Source: Dehalobacter sp. DCA (GTDB lineage: Bacteria; Bacillota; Desulfitobacteriia; Desulfitobacteriales; Syntrophobotulaceae). From it: a stretch of 64,000 bases of DNA. Position numbers and translations under genes: made by a program. The DNA is taken from the NCBI RefSeq assembly GCF_000305775.1, contig NC_018866.1, positions 2,375,001 to 2,439,000 on the forward strand, read 5' to 3'. Of the stretch, positions 28,372 to 38,088 are shown one piece after another (the stretch's first letter is position 1; every line of letters begins with the position of its first letter). The notes beneath the pieces are model-generated. The model saw only the letters and a program-made list of their open reading frames with translations, had not been told where the DNA came from and did no database searches.

Positions 28372-29397
28372 CTACTCGGGAGTCTCTGGTTTAAACATTT
28401 CTTTCATTTTTGCGGATAATACCATCTTGCCGTCAGTATCAATGATCAGGCCCCATGCGTTATTCTTTTCGATTAATTGCAAGCCCTTTTCAGGACCTAA
28501 TACGAAAGCTGCTGTAGCCAAAGCATCCGCCATTATCGGATTCTCCGTGACGACAGTACAACCGCTGACCTCTTTTGAAGGATACCCAGTACGAGGATCA
28601 AGAATATGACTGTATTGTATTCCGTCAACAGTGAAAAACCGCTCATAGTTGCCTGATGTATCGATTGTGAGATTCTCCAATTCAACATAGCCAATGATCT
28701 GTCCTTTGTTTAAAGGATCTCTAATTCCAATGTGCCAAGGCGTTCCTCCGTCTTTTTTGCCTATGGCATAAATATTTCCGCCTGCTGATACCATCCCTGA
28801 TGGGATATTACGATCCTTAAATGCATCTAGCGCTTTGCTTACGGCATAGCCCTTGGCAATCGCTCCGAGGTCTAAGCTCATCCCCTTCTCAACTAAAAAA
28901 ACGGTCCTTTGTTCTTTATTCAATATTACTTTCTTGTAATCAACTAAATGAATGGTTTGGGCAATCTGTTCCTGTGGCGGTACAGATTTCTGAATGCCGT
29001 TTTCTCCGAATCCCCACAATTTAACTAAGGGACTAATGGTCGGATCAAAAGCGCCATTGCTCAAATCCGCAATTTTCAAGGACTGTTCAATAACATCAAA
29101 CGTTAACTCCGATACCGCGACAGGTTGTTCTCCTGCATGAATATTGATAGCGTATACCTCACTATCAGGCGAGAACTTATTAAGCTTAGAATCTATTTCT
29201 TCCATAATGCCGAGAGCTTCTGTTACTGCCTTCTTTGCTCCCCAGCCATGAGCCTCAACATATACTTCTGTGTCAAAAAACAATTTGGTTTCTTGATAAT
29301 TAACATTACGTTGATAATACTCATAACCTTGCCAAGACGATATACCGATAATGATCAACAGAAATAAAAGTATCTTAAAGCTCTTTTTATGGTACAT
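28372..29397 (-). CDS. apbE: FAD:protein FMN transferase ApbE
   Basis: A 341-aa ApbE with an N-terminal membrane anchor (FKILLFLLIIIGISSW). ApbE attaches FMN covalently to Thr or Ser in SGAT motifs outside the membrane. Family features are seen: SNGAFDPTISPLVKLWGFG, DLGAIAKGYAV, GMVSAGGNIYAIG, SHILDPRTGYPS. The three RdhC proteins here carry the target motif DRISGATFS, so they are likely substrates. AGAGGA precedes the ATG at 29397, which I prefer over 29421. Its place inside the tat block supports a maturation role in organohalide respiration. Confidence 0.92.
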   Translation of the reverse strand: MYHKKSFKILLFLLIIIGISSWQGYEYYQRNVNYQETKLFFDTEVYVEAHGWGAKKAVTEALGIMEEIDSKLNKFSPDSEVYAINIHAGEQPVAVSELTFDVIEQSLKIADLSNGAFDPTISPLVKLWGFGENGIQKSVPPQEQIAQTIHLVDYKKVILNKEQRTVFLVEKGMSLDLGAIAKGYAVSKALDAFKDRNIPSGMVSAGGNIYAIGKKDGGTPWHIGIRDPLNKGQIIGYVELENLTIDTSGNYERFFTVDGIQYSHILDPRTGYPSKEVSGCTVVTENPIMADALATAAFVLGPEKGLQLIEKNNAWGLIIDTDGKMVLSAKMKEMFKPETPE

Positions 29398-29446
29398 GCT
29401 GAACTTATCCTCTATTTGCATTTAAATAATATTTTATTGCGTTATG

Positions 29447-29629
29447 CTATGCCTCTTTTATTGTCTCACTCTCTTCTTTTTCGCCCTCAGAAGCACTCCT
29501 GAATTCCTTAATCCCTCCGCCTAAAGCTTTTCCTAATTGGGGCAGCTTTCCTGGTCCAAATACGATTAGAGCGATGACCAAACCTATTACAGCTATAGTT
29601 GGGGTAATCATTCCAAAAATCAATTGCAT
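29447..29629 (-). CDS. tatA: Twin-arginine translocase subunit TatA
   Basis: A 60-aa TatA: one membrane helix (TIAVIGLVIALIVFGPGKLP) with the FGP hinge, then an amphipathic helix (QLGKALGGGIKEFRSA) and a short acidic tail. TatA forms the transport pore. GGAGGAGATAAAA precedes the ATG at 29629. An ATG at 29644 overlaps this ribosome site and is less likely. It heads the tatA-apbE-tatC-tatB block. Confidence 0.93.
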   Translation of the reverse strand: MQLIFGMITPTIAVIGLVIALIVFGPGKLPQLGKALGGGIKEFRSASEGEKEESETIKEA

Positions 29630-29944
29630 TTTTATCTCCTCCATTTTATATGATTAGTATGGACTCACAAAAACATTAAGAATTCCCCTGCTTATAGATT
29701 ATCTCTAGATATAAAAGTATTATTCAATATATCCTAAAGTAAATAATAATTGTTTGTAGAGTTAGTGTCAATATTCGTCCACCAAAAGCTCGTAAAAACC
29801 ATCTAGCTGTTCCTGATGTTAAGCACAGAAAATGATTTAAGAAAGAGAGTTCCTTATACCAATGGTTATTCAGATCTCGCATTCTATATAGGATGGGTTA
29901 ATAGGCTAGATACTAATGGCATAGTGCCATCCGCAGCAAGATTT

Positions 29945-29988
29945 ATAAAAATGCTGATAATAGTCTGTAAGGGCTATTACCAGCATTA
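29945..29988 (-). terminator. Rho-independent terminator of the rdhB1-rdhA1 unit
   Basis: On the minus strand AATGCTGGTAATAG pairs with CTATTATCAGCATT (one mismatch) and is followed by TTTTATAA. It lies about 65 bp after the rdhA1 stop and separates it from tatA. The rest of 29630-30052 holds the tatA promoter region; I see no credible gene in it. Confidence 0.75.
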
Positions 29989-30052
29989 CATCAATTTAGA
30001 ATTATTCTTGTTTAGGGGGATGCCCCAACATTTGACAGAGGACCTTTAATTA

Positions 30053-31420
30053 TTAATGCGTCTGTGGCGCTTGAGCAACCGCCGGATACTTGTACATCTC
30101 CGGCCACTCCAGCCACCATCTATATTTATCGATGCTTTCTGTGCCGTACCCAAACATATCGTCAATTGTTTTCAGCAATTTTGCCGAAGCTTCATTTTTA
30201 CTTCCAATCCAAGTTCCAGCCTGGTGGAACCAGGAATCCTCCTTGGAGTTCCAGGGGCAGACCTTCATGCACCGTCCGCAGGACACTCCGTCTTCGTTAA
30301 GTATCCTGAATTCTGCACATTTTTTCATGTCGCTGTTCCAACGCAGGTATCCGTTATACTCCACAAGATCCGAATCATACGTAATGGATTGGTTCGGACA
30401 GTTTTCAGCGCATTTTTTGCATACTCTGCAGAAATCCTGGAGTCCAAAATCAATCGGTTTGTCGGGTGCCAGCGGCAAATCAGTGGTAACCGCAGCAACC
30501 TTGTGCCGGAACCCCAAGCGGGGATGAATTGAACAGTCACCGGTACGGGAAAGCTCCCCCAACCCCGCTGAAATAACCGCGGGTGGCATGACTGCGTTAT
30601 AATTAAACGCATGCTGCGCCCTGGCATTATACCCAAGGCTCCGGATATAGGTAGCTAAAATAACTGCGATGTTCCCGGTTGCATGATAACTCTTCATAGA
30701 CATTGCACCGCTGATTCCATCATACCCGGTCGATCCCATCATAGTTAGAAGATTTTGGTCAACCATCACGACGATGACGTAAGGCAAGCGTTCTGTTACC
30801 GGTATGACACATTCTTCTACAGGTTTGGTCATCAAACCAGCCTTATCCGTAAGCTTCTGGGAATAATAAGCATATTCCGGCATCTTGCCGATACCGACTT
30901 CATCAGCGCGCAAAAAATAGGCGGCATCTTTAATATGCTGGGACATTTGTTCCGGATCAGGGATCTCCAGTTTTTTGGGAGACGGCTTTCCTTCTACCGC
31001 AGCGGGCGGAGCAACAAACATGCCTGCATTGGCTATTGCCGCTCCAAAAGGATGCCTGAAAAAGAAACTCAAAGACGCCGCTTGTGTCTTTTTATTAGGA
31101 AGCAGCCCCCTGGTAGCCAAATTGAATCCCATATCAGCTTCGCTGAAGTTCTTAACTTTTCCGACAATTTTTGTGGTACCCAACCACTGATCATTGCTTT
31201 CTACAAAACGTACTGTCGCACTGCCGTAGTCATGTTCGGGATGAAGCTTTGACCATTGTCCCTTCGCTGCAGCAGTATACTTCAGACTTGCTCCGGCTGC
31301 GTTGGCCACTTTGGCTGGAGCTGATATCGCTCCAATCACTCCCATCGCAGAGGCTGCAACGCCGGCTTTGAGAAAATTCCTGCGACTTAGCTGATACTTT
31401 TTCTCTTGTTCATTAATCAC
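30053..31420 (-). CDS. rdhA: Reductive dehalogenase catalytic subunit, CprA-like (RdhA1)
   Basis: A 455-aa corrinoid/iron-sulfur enzyme that removes halogen from organic acceptors outside the membrane. The Tat signal is [17 protein letters not shown]. The corrinoid-binding core is followed by two cluster motifs, [12 protein letters not shown] and, after a lone Cys, [12 protein letters not shown]. The [20 protein letters not shown] segment is the family core and resembles CprA of Desulfitobacterium. The start is uncertain: GTG at 31420 lines up with RdhA7 and RdhA3, while TTG at 31441 overlaps the rdhB1 stop. It follows rdhB1 in B-A order. The substrate cannot be read from sequence; CprA relatives act on chlorophenols. 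Confidence 0.95.
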   Translation of the reverse strand: MINEQEKKYQLSRRNFLKAGVAASAMGVIGAISAPAKVANAAGASLKYTAAAKGQWSKLHPEHDYGSATVRFVESNDQWLGTTKIVGKVKNFSEADMGFNLATRGLLPNKKTQAASLSFFFRHPFGAAIANAGMFVAPPAAVEGKPSPKKLEIPDPEQMSQHIKDAAYFLRADEVGIGKMPEYAYYSQKLTDKAGLMTKPVEECVIPVTERLPYVIVVMVDQNLLTMMGSTGYDGISGAMSMKSYHATGNIAVILATYIRSLGYNARAQHAFNYNAVMPPAVISAGLGELSRTGDCSIHPRLGFRHKVAAVTTDLPLAPDKPIDFGLQDFCRVCKKCAENCPNQSITYDSDLVEYNGYLRWNSDMKKCAEFRILNEDGVSCGRCMKVCPWNSKEDSWFHQAGTWIGSKNEASAKLLKTIDDMFGYGTESIDKYRWWLEWPEMYKYPAVAQAPQTH

Positions 31421-31437
31421 CGTATTTTCACATCCTA

Positions 31438-31758
31438 TCAAGCTTGTAATTCACCTGTATTCCCCGCTTTTTTCACACCAATGAAGCCCAGCAGGCGGGC
31501 TTGAACAACGGCAAGAACCACAGATATCCCCAGAAACAGGAATATCGCTGTGCTTGTGGCTTTGACATGCCCAACCGATGCGTTAATGTAAACAAAGGAA
31601 ATCCCCATCCAGGTAATCCCATACCAAATAACAAATAGGGCCCAATTTACTACTGTTTTCCACATTTGTTCACGTTTAGCACGAGGTTTAATAAATAAAA
31701 TACCCGCTAAGAATAATACACCTGCTAAAAAAATTAAGAATGTACCCATCATTTTCAC
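31438..31758 (-). CDS. rdhB: Reductive dehalogenase membrane anchor (RdhB1)
   Basis: A 106-aa protein with three hydrophobic helices ([53 protein letters not shown]) that fits the CprB/RdhB anchor family. It fixes RdhA1 to the outer face of the membrane. The CTCCC complement of GGGAGG precedes its start. It is first in the unit, ahead of rdhA1, and is nearly identical to RdhB3 at 39519-39839 (differences at a few residues only). Confidence 0.92.
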   Translation of the reverse strand: MKMMGTFLIFLAGVLFLAGILFIKPRAKREQMWKTVVNWALFVIWYGITWMGISFVYINASVGHVKATSTAIFLFLGISVVLAVVQARLLGFIGVKKAGNTGELQA

Positions 31759-31792
31759 CTCCCTTTTGATGATTCAGTCATTTTTATGACTA

Positions 31793-31843
31793 TAGGTACA
31801 TTGTATTAAATGATTTTATTGGAAGTTTAGTTATATAACTAAA
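31793..31843 (-). promoter_or_regulatory. Dehalobox promoter of rdhB1-rdhA1
   Basis: A perfect 18-bp palindrome TTTAGTTATATAACTAAA (31826-31843) lies 20 bp before a -10 hexamer TACAAT (31805-31800). If transcription starts near 31793, the palindrome is centred at -41.5, the class II position for FNR/CprK activators. No strong -35 is present, as expected for activator dependence. Confidence 0.8.
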
Positions 31844-31943
31844 ACGATACATCTGGAAAAAAATTTTTATCAAAAATATTAGCCAATACCTTAAAGTATA
31901 ACTGCTTAAGACTAGTTTATTAGGTTTCCGCATTTTCTTTGTT

Positions 31944-32087
31944 TTAAAAGATTGCCAGCATAAACAAATAGCTGAAAACCATTTCCTGCCCCATATCCCA
32001 ACTCATTCCAATAGCGGGATCTTGGTCTGCAAGTTCCGGGTGCTGTTTAAGTATTTCACTCCAAGAGATCAATAATTTTTCTTCCAT
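31944..32087 (-). CDS. Small protein, 47 aa, after the methyltransferase gene
   Basis: A short frame with AGGAGGT 10 nt before its ATG. It begins MEEKLLISWSEILKQHPELA, continues DQDPAIGMSWDMGQEMVFSY and ends in a hydrophobic LFMLAIF. It starts 18 bp after the stop of the MtaA-like methyltransferase and is on the same strand, so it is probably the last gene of that unit. I do not recognise a family. It is too short for most gene callers. Confidence 0.55.
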   Translation of the reverse strand: MEEKLLISWSEILKQHPELADQDPAIGMSWDMGQEMVFSYLFMLAIF

Positions 32088-32105
32088 TGCAAGGCACACC
32101 TCCTA

Positions 32106-33275
32106 TTAATAAATACCATACTCCATAACAAATTTATTTACAGCGATAATGTTTTCTGATTTGCCATCCTGTGCTGCAATCAGTTCCCTATCGGTGGTAA
32201 AAATGTATCCGCCGCCGGGGGCCATTATATCCAATATTTCCTTGGCCTTGGCAATACATTCTTGTTCAGTTCCATATTGCAGTAAAGTCGCCGGGAAAAG
32301 TCCAACAATGCACATGGTATCTTTCAAACTTTGCTTAATTTCTTTGAAATTTGCATGTTCAAACCAGCCAAATGATTTCTTCGCCGGCAATTCTTGAAGA
32401 TGATCATAATAGCGTGACCAGTCGCCTTCATAGAATCCAAGAACACAGACGTTTTGAGCAGCAAAAAAGTCCATCATCTTTTTAAAGGCCGGCCAGTAAA
32501 ACTTGTCAAAATCCGCCAGTTTCATCATGGTTGGCAAATGCATCGGGAGAAAAAGCACTTTGGGGGTTGCTTTCGGCGGCACCATATGAACCTGTCCCAT
32601 ACCAAACCTCAATATAACAGGCAGTAAGGCTTCAATCGCTTCTAAGACTTCCTCCGGGCGGCGGCGCATGTCCCCGAACATTCCTTTAATACCACGGTAC
32701 ATATCCGCAATTAAATCCATCGGGTGAATAAGTAAGCCATCCCCTAAGAGAGGCATTCCCTGTTGAGCAAGCGCACCCGTTATTCCCCCCGATTTTGCTC
32801 CATAAATGGCAAAGTGCATGGCACCTCTGGCCAAAGCGACGTCTTTCGCGGGAGAAGACTTAGCCAATTCGGCAAATTTTCGTGGTAAAATCTTTTCAAC
32901 AATGAATCTTAACGGATCTTTATTAAATTCGGGATATTCGTCTCCACTCATTATCCCGGCTTGTTCGTCACTATACTGGGGAATATTATCTTTACTTAAA
33001 TAGTTAAAACTTTTGCTTCCCAGCGATTGAAGCAGAGCGGCAGGCCTGGTAGACACCATATGAAGCATATCTACCGGAATATCATTGGCTACTTTCACAC
33101 TGGCCTTCGCACATTTATCCAGATCGATATCGACTTGGGCCGGCGTGTAACCTGCATAGTAGGCACTCCATGTCCCATAAGTGCCTAACACAGGAACGCG
33201 GTCGGCTTGTTCCAAATTTATTGTCTTGAAAATACGGTTCAAACGTTCTTGATACAGCGCCATTACGTTGCTCAT
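32106..33275 (-). CDS. Uroporphyrinogen decarboxylase-family methyltransferase (MtaA/CmuA-like)
   Basis: A 389-aa protein of the URO-D superfamily as used by corrinoid methyltransferases. Supporting segments are RLNRIFKTINLEQADRVPVL at the N-terminus, MLHMVSTRPAALL, VLGFYEGDWSRYYDHL and IMAPGGGYIFTTDRELIAAQ near the end. Such enzymes move methyl groups between a corrinoid protein and a substrate or coenzyme, for example in O-demethylation of methoxylated aromatics. Its partner corrinoid protein gene is at 35819-36457, now separated by an insertion sequence. The start and ribosome site survive because 505 bp around the gene junction are duplicated. The substrate is unknown. Confidence 0.8.
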   Translation of the reverse strand: MSNVMALYQERLNRIFKTINLEQADRVPVLGTYGTWSAYYAGYTPAQVDIDLDKCAKASVKVANDIPVDMLHMVSTRPAALLQSLGSKSFNYLSKDNIPQYSDEQAGIMSGDEYPEFNKDPLRFIVEKILPRKFAELAKSSPAKDVALARGAMHFAIYGAKSGGITGALAQQGMPLLGDGLLIHPMDLIADMYRGIKGMFGDMRRRPEEVLEAIEALLPVILRFGMGQVHMVPPKATPKVLFLPMHLPTMMKLADFDKFYWPAFKKMMDFFAAQNVCVLGFYEGDWSRYYDHLQELPAKKSFGWFEHANFKEIKQSLKDTMCIVGLFPATLLQYGTEQECIAKAKEILDIMAPGGGYIFTTDRELIAAQDGKSENIIAVNKFVMEYGIY

Positions 33276-33502
33276 GATTTATCCCACCCACCTTTGACAA
33301 ATTTTTACGCCTTCGGCAGCGTTTGTTGAAAAACCATCAGCGCCTATACTTTTGCAAACCACTTCATTAACCGGTACGCCGCCGATAATCACCTTGACTG
33401 AATTTCTAAGGCCTGCTTCAGTAAGCGCATCAACCGTTTCTTTCATACTGTCCAGCGCCAAGGTGAGTACGCCGCTTAATCCGACAATATCAGGGTTAAC
33501 CT
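32998..33502. repeat. 505-bp direct repeat flanking an IS, left copy
   Basis: This segment covers the 5' part of the methyltransferase gene and the 3' part of the corrinoid protein gene. It is identical, as far as I can compare by eye, to 35538-36042. The two copies flank the insertion sequence at 33503-35537 exactly. Confidence 0.9.
33279..33502 (-). pseudogene. 3' fragment of the corrinoid protein gene
   Basis: This duplicates the last ~74 codons of the intact corrinoid protein gene (35819-36457), ending CQRWVG. The 5' part is absent: the frame runs into the IS end at 33503. It lies where the real gene would stand directly ahead of the methyltransferase gene. Confidence 0.88.
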
Positions 33503-35537
33503 CCTGACTTTAGGACTTATAAGACGAAAAACTGCTAGCACTCAGCCCTGAAAACCGTTTAGATAGCGGAGTTCAGGGCTGATTTTTATGTAGAAAATAT
33601 ATTATATTTTGTCCTATTATGTCCTTTTATATTAGTTGCGATTATGGTATAATAGTTTTAGATATTTTTATCCAGAGGAGCCTTCTGTATGTACGTTGCC
33701 ATAACAGGCTCGGGCAAGGCCCGGGTCATACAGTTTAGAGAAGATACCCGTATTCCGGGAACAACGAAGAAAAAGACGCATGTCGTGAAGACGATTGGTA
33801 ACTATGAACGAATGCTCGCTGAGGATCCGGACATTATTGCCAAGCTTAAGGCTGAAGCAGCTGAACTGACAAGGGCAAAGAAGGAAACGAACGCTCCTCT
33901 CGCTTTAAGCGTTACCGTTATGGACATCACATCACCTCAGGATGTTGTTCCTTCCTTCAGGTTCGGTCATGCGCTAATCAAACAGCTTTGGAGCACTATG
34001 GGGTTAGACGCCTTTTTTCTTGCTAATTGCGGAAAGCGCAATGCTACAGCTGTTGGACAAGCTCTATTCTACCTTGTCGCCCATCGCTGCGCAGATCCTT
34101 GCAGTATCCATGCGAGTGCATTGGAACAGAATTCCTATGCGGGTATCCTTTCTCTTGGGATCGATGTCCTTTACGATGTTCTTGATGTACTCTCCCAGCA
34201 GAAAGAGGCCATCATAAGCCACCTTGCTGACTTCTTTGAAAAGAAAACCAGCCGCAGTGGTCCTGAAGCATACTATGACGTCACAACGTACGCTTTTGAG
34301 AGCACCCGCTGGGGCGAATTACGAATGTTTGGCTTCTCGAAGGATCACAAAAATAACGAAGTTCAGGTGGTCATGGGGCTGCTTTTGGACAACAACGGCA
34401 TACCCATAACGTATGAACTTTTTCCAGGCAACACGATGGATCAGTGTACTCTGACCCGATCGGTAGAGAAGCTTAAGAGTCTGTACAGGCTGGAAAAGAT
34501 CACGGTGGTTGCCGACAGAGGACTCAACAGCGGCAGCAATCTTGAGTACCTCTGCAAGGGTGGGCACGACTTCGTCATCAGCTATACTTTAAAGCGTTCT
34601 CCTGACTCCTTTAAGGAACTTGTATGGAACGACGAAGGATGGCAAGATAGTGTGGACCTTGCCACAGGGGAGATAACCTCTCGTTCCAAGATCGTAGAGC
34701 AAATACTGGAGGTCAAGGTTCCCATAGATCAGGATGAGGAAAGTGCTGAAAAGAAAAAAAGAGGAAGGCCCAGGAAGTACACTATTGAAAAAATTCCCGT
34801 AAAGATACACTTAACCTGGTCGGCCAAACGGGCTAACAAAGACAGATCCGACAGGGAACGCGTACTAGAGAAGCTCAAGAAACGCCTTGACAAACCCTAT
34901 CAGCTTAAGGCTGCAGTAAAACGGGGTTGCAATCAGTTTTTGCAGATGGAGCTTGACACAGAAGATTGGAAGCTGGATGAAGCAAAAATTGAGCAAGCCG
35001 CCCGCTATGATGGGTATTATGCGGTCATTACCAACAACCTGAACTTGAGCACAGATGAGGTTTCCAAGATATACGGAGGACTATGGAAGATCGAAGAGAG
35101 TTTTAGAATACTTAAGACTGACCTTAGAGCACGACCGGTTTTCGTATGGAATGACGAACATATTAAGGGGCACTTTGCCATGTGTTTCATCGCGTTATGC
35201 ATACTCCGTTATGCACAGTACTTACTCGAACAATCAATGGGCAAGAGCGTTTCGGCCGCGCAAATCATGGAAGCAATACAGGACCCCCTTGCATTAGTTC
35301 AGGGAGAATACCCAAATAATATCGTTACCCCAACCCAAGTTTCCCAGACTTATCTCGATCTCGCATCGATACTCAAACTGACTCCTCTAAAGACAAACAT
35401 GACACTGACCAAGTTCCGTTCATGCACAAAATTGGATCTAACAATAAACCTAAAATAATAGGACAATTTAAAATCGCTGAATCTCTTGCGCATCAAGTGA
35501 TTCAGCGATTTTTCGTCTTTTATCTTCTAAAGTCAGG
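33503..35537 (+). mobile_element. IS1634-type insertion sequence
   Basis: About 2035 bp with imperfect terminal inverted repeats beginning CCTGACTTTAG and sharing AAGACGAAAAA further in. One transposase gene fills it. Instead of a short target duplication it is flanked by 505-bp identical direct repeats (32998-33502 and 35538-36042). The transposase type gives the family call; no database was used. Confidence 0.85.
33689..35458 (+). CDS. IS1634-family DDE transposase
   Basis: A 589-aa transposase. It has the N-terminal MYVAITGSGKARVIQFRED region, then catalytic Asp candidates in YYDVTTYAFES and VVADRGLNSGSN, and Glu in LWKIEESFRILKTDL, in DDE order. A Lys/Arg-rich insert (EEKKKRGRPRKY type, here AEKKKRGRPRKYTIEK) contains an AT-hook-like GRPRK. 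The frame is intact, so the element may be active. GAGGAGCC precedes the ATG. Confidence 0.9.
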   Translation: MYVAITGSGKARVIQFREDTRIPGTTKKKTHVVKTIGNYERMLAEDPDIIAKLKAEAAELTRAKKETNAPLALSVTVMDITSPQDVVPSFRFGHALIKQLWSTMGLDAFFLANCGKRNATAVGQALFYLVAHRCADPCSIHASALEQNSYAGILSLGIDVLYDVLDVLSQQKEAIISHLADFFEKKTSRSGPEAYYDVTTYAFESTRWGELRMFGFSKDHKNNEVQVVMGLLLDNNGIPITYELFPGNTMDQCTLTRSVEKLKSLYRLEKITVVADRGLNSGSNLEYLCKGGHDFVISYTLKRSPDSFKELVWNDEGWQDSVDLATGEITSRSKIVEQILEVKVPIDQDEESAEKKKRGRPRKYTIEKIPVKIHLTWSAKRANKDRSDRERVLEKLKKRLDKPYQLKAAVKRGCNQFLQMELDTEDWKLDEAKIEQAARYDGYYAVITNNLNLSTDEVSKIYGGLWKIEESFRILKTDLRARPVFVWNDEHIKGHFAMCFIALCILRYAQYLLEQSMGKSVSAAQIMEAIQDPLALVQGEYPNNIVTPTQVSQTYLDLASILKLTPLKTNMTLTKFRSCTKLDLTINLK

Positions 35538-35815
35538 AAATAGTTAAAACTTTTGCTTCCCAGCGATTGAAGCAGAGCGGCAGGCCTGGTAGACACCATA
35601 TGAAGCATATCTACCGGAATATCATTGGCTACTTTCACACTGGCCTTCGCACATTTATCCAGATCGATATCGACTTGGGCCGGCGTGTAACCTGCATAGT
35701 AGGCACTCCATGTCCCATAAGTGCCTAACACAGGAACGCGGTCGGCTTGTTCCAAATTTATTGTCTTGAAAATACGGTTCAAACGTTCTTGATACAGCGC
35801 CATTACGTTGCTCAT
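35538..35815 (-). pseudogene. 5' fragment of the methyltransferase gene (right repeat copy)
   Basis: This repeats the first 93 codons of the intact methyltransferase gene (32106-33275) with the same start and ribosome site. The frame then runs into the IS end and stops there. It lies 3 bp after the intact corrinoid protein gene, so a short useless product may be translated. Confidence 0.88.
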
Positions 35816-36042
35816 GATTTATCCCACCCACCTTTGACAAATTTTTACGCCTTCGGCAGCGTTTGTTGAAAAACCATCAGCGCCTATACTTTTGCAAACC
35901 ACTTCATTAACCGGTACGCCGCCGATAATCACCTTGACTGAATTTCTAAGGCCTGCTTCAGTAAGCGCATCAACCGTTTCTTTCATACTGTCCAGCGCCA
36001 AGGTGAGTACGCCGCTTAATCCGACAATATCAGGGTTAACCT
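35538..36042. repeat. 505-bp direct repeat flanking an IS, right copy
   Basis: Identical to 32998-33502. It contains the 5' end of the methyltransferase gene and the 3' end of the intact corrinoid protein gene. Confidence 0.9.
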
Positions 36043-36457
36043 CTTTTACCTTGTCCACGACCTGGTTAACCGGAACATTGATCCCCAGGTCGATCACCTC
36101 GAAACCTGCGGCTTCAACCATGGATCTGAAAATATTTTTGCCGATATCATGAAGATCTCCAAAAACTGTGGCCAGGACAATTTTTCCGCCTTTTGCTGAG
36201 GATTCTGCACTTAAAGCCGGCTTCAGCTTGTCCATTACATTTTGCAACACTTCCCCGGCGAAGACCAAGTCCCCGATAAAGTACTCACCCGAATCATAAC
36301 GCTCACCCACGAGCGTCATACCTTGCTGACAGGCTTTAACAACTTCTTGAGCTTCGGCGGCGTTGTCGTCTTTGCTTAGCGCTTCATCAATAGCCTTTTT
36401 TAACACGTCTTCGTCCAAATCGGACATCGCTTGAGTCAGGACTTTCAAATCCACCAC
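35819..36457 (-). CDS. Methyltransferase corrinoid protein (MtaC/MtbC-like)
   Basis: A 212-aa two-domain B12 protein: an N-terminal helical cap (MTLVGERYDSGEYFIGDLVF with the typical Tyr-Phe-Leu/Ile region) and a C-terminal cobalamin-binding domain with the lower-ligand motif GDLHDIGKNI, then GLSGVLTLALDSM and IIGGVPVNE. It carries the methyl group between methyltransferases, as in O-demethylase systems. The start is GTG with AAAGGAGGATGA upstream. Originally followed directly by the MtaA-like gene, it is now split from it by an IS. A link to RdhA corrinoid supply is possible but not supported. Confidence 0.9.
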   Translation of the reverse strand: MVDLKVLTQAMSDLDEDVLKKAIDEALSKDDNAAEAQEVVKACQQGMTLVGERYDSGEYFIGDLVFAGEVLQNVMDKLKPALSAESSAKGGKIVLATVFGDLHDIGKNIFRSMVEAAGFEVIDLGINVPVNQVVDKVKEVNPDIVGLSGVLTLALDSMKETVDALTEAGLRNSVKVIIGGVPVNEVVCKSIGADGFSTNAAEGVKICQRWVG

Positions 36458-36582
36458 TTTGAATCATCCTCCTTTAAATTCCTCTTTGATACCGGTTGGA
36501 TCCTACAGTTTTGCCTCGTAATGGTATCTCATATATCCATACATGCAAAATATATCAGAACTATTTTTATATTTTTGATAAA

Positions 36583-36618
36583 CTGCTGGCAACAAATATT
36601 AAAATTTGTTGCCAGCAG
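36583..36618 (-). terminator. Terminator between rdhA2 and the corrinoid protein gene
   Basis: CTGCTGGCAACAAAT pairs perfectly with ATTTGTTGCCAGCAG around a small loop. It lies about 55 bp past the rdhA2 stop and 125 bp before the corrinoid protein start, so it separates the dehalogenase unit from the methyltransferase unit. Confidence 0.75.
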
Positions 36619-36671
36619 CCGCTAATAGTACCTATTAACTGACAAATTTCTAACTTCCCGCATCCGGCGAC

Positions 36672-38042
36672 TTAATGTTTAAAGACAGGTCCTGAAAGGT
36701 CGGGGGGTGTATACTTATACAATTCGGGCCACTCCAGCCACCATTTATATTTCTCTATCTGTTCCGTTCCGTACCCGAACATATCGTCAATTGCTTTCAG
36801 CAATTTTGAAGAAGATTCGTTTTGACTGCCTACCCACGTTCCCGCCTGGTGGAACCAGGAGTCCTCTTTGGAGTTCCATGGGCAAACCTTCATACACCGT
36901 CCACAGCCTTGACCATTTTCGTTAATTATTCTAAGTTGCGTACATGTATCACTATTGAGGTTCCATCGTATATATCCGTTGTACTCGGTCTGATCCGTAT
37001 CAGTCGAAATTGATTGGGTCGGGCAGTTTTCCGCACATTTTTTACATACCCTGCAAAACTCCTGGATCCCAAAATCAATTGGTTTATCAGGTGCCAGTGG
37101 TAAATCAGTGGTCACAGCAGCTGCTTTATGCCTGAATCCTAAACGGGGATGAATTGTGCAGTCACCGGCCCGGGACATTTCCCCTAAGCCTGCAGATATG
37201 AGAACCGTCGGCATTACTACAGCATAATTGACAAAATGACTCGCCCGGGCATTATATCCAAGGGCACGGATATAGCTTGCCAAAATGACAGCAATGTTTG
37301 CGACCGCATGATAACCCCTTAGTGACTGCGAGCCGCTAATCCCATCATATCCGGTCGACGCCAGCATGGTTTCCAAGTGTTGGTCAACCATCACGGCGAT
37401 GACATAGGGCAGCCGTTCTGTTACCGGTTTAACACACTCCGACACCGGTTTGTTCAATAGCCCCGCCGGGTCAACAACCTTCTCAGAATAATATCCGAAC
37501 TCAGGCATTTTTCCGATAGCGACATCGTCGGCGCGCAAAAAATAGGCAGTATCTTTAATATGTTGTGACATCTGCTCAGGATCAGGTATCGGTAATTTTT
37601 TCGGGGCGGCCGGTCCTTCAACTACAGGGTCTGGCCCTACTAAAACAACCGTCATCAGCTGTGCCAATGGAAAAGGATGGGTAGGAAGCGCTAAAGACGC
37701 CAGCTGTATCCGGGGATCTGGGAGCAACCCCCTGGTAGCACGATTAAATCCATTATCTGCTTCACTGACATTTTTGATTTTCCCAACTATTTTTGAGGTA
37801 CCCAGCCACTGATCATTGCTTTCTACATAACGTATGCTGGCACTGCCGAGGTCATGTACCGGATGCAATTTGGACCATTGTCCTTTCGCTGCAGCAGTAT
37901 ACCCCAGACTTCCTCCCGCCGCATTTGCCGCCTTAGAAGGAGTTTTGACCACTCCAACTACGCCCAAGGCTATGGCTGTGGCACCGGCTTTGAGAAAATT
38001 CCTGCGGCTTAGCTGGAACTTCCTGTCGTGTTTATTAATCAC
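36672..38042 (-). CDS. rdhA: Reductive dehalogenase catalytic subunit, CprA-like (RdhA2), without own anchor
   Basis: About 456 aa. The Tat signal is [17 protein letters not shown], and cluster motifs [12 protein letters not shown] and [12 protein letters not shown] are intact. It is close to RdhA1 and RdhA3 over the core ([19 protein letters not shown]). The start is taken as GTG at 38042 by comparison with its relatives; TTG at 38060 is the alternative. It stands 28-46 bp after rdhA3 with no rdhB between, so it is the third gene of rdhB3-A3-A2 and may share RdhB3. In place of the [10 protein letters not shown] partner loop VSCG it has QGCG. The substrate is unknown. Confidence 0.94.
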   Translation of the reverse strand: MINKHDRKFQLSRRNFLKAGATAIALGVVGVVKTPSKAANAAGGSLGYTAAAKGQWSKLHPVHDLGSASIRYVESNDQWLGTSKIVGKIKNVSEADNGFNRATRGLLPDPRIQLASLALPTHPFPLAQLMTVVLVGPDPVVEGPAAPKKLPIPDPEQMSQHIKDTAYFLRADDVAIGKMPEFGYYSEKVVDPAGLLNKPVSECVKPVTERLPYVIAVMVDQHLETMLASTGYDGISGSQSLRGYHAVANIAVILASYIRALGYNARASHFVNYAVVMPTVLISAGLGEMSRAGDCTIHPRLGFRHKAAAVTTDLPLAPDKPIDFGIQEFCRVCKKCAENCPTQSISTDTDQTEYNGYIRWNLNSDTCTQLRIINENGQGCGRCMKVCPWNSKEDSWFHQAGTWVGSQNESSSKLLKAIDDMFGYGTEQIEKYKWWLEWPELYKYTPPDLSGPVFKH

Positions 38043-38088
38043 CGTTTTATTCACATCCAATCAGCTTATTGTTTTAACTTTCGGATTG

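Noticed and set aside
29816-30049. Plus-strand 77-codon open frame
   Set aside because: No ribosome site, no family features, and it overlaps the clear minus-strand terminator of the rdhA1 unit.
35468-35815. Second methyltransferase gene
   Set aside because: Only 93 codons match; the rest of the frame is insertion-sequence end, so it is a duplicated fragment.
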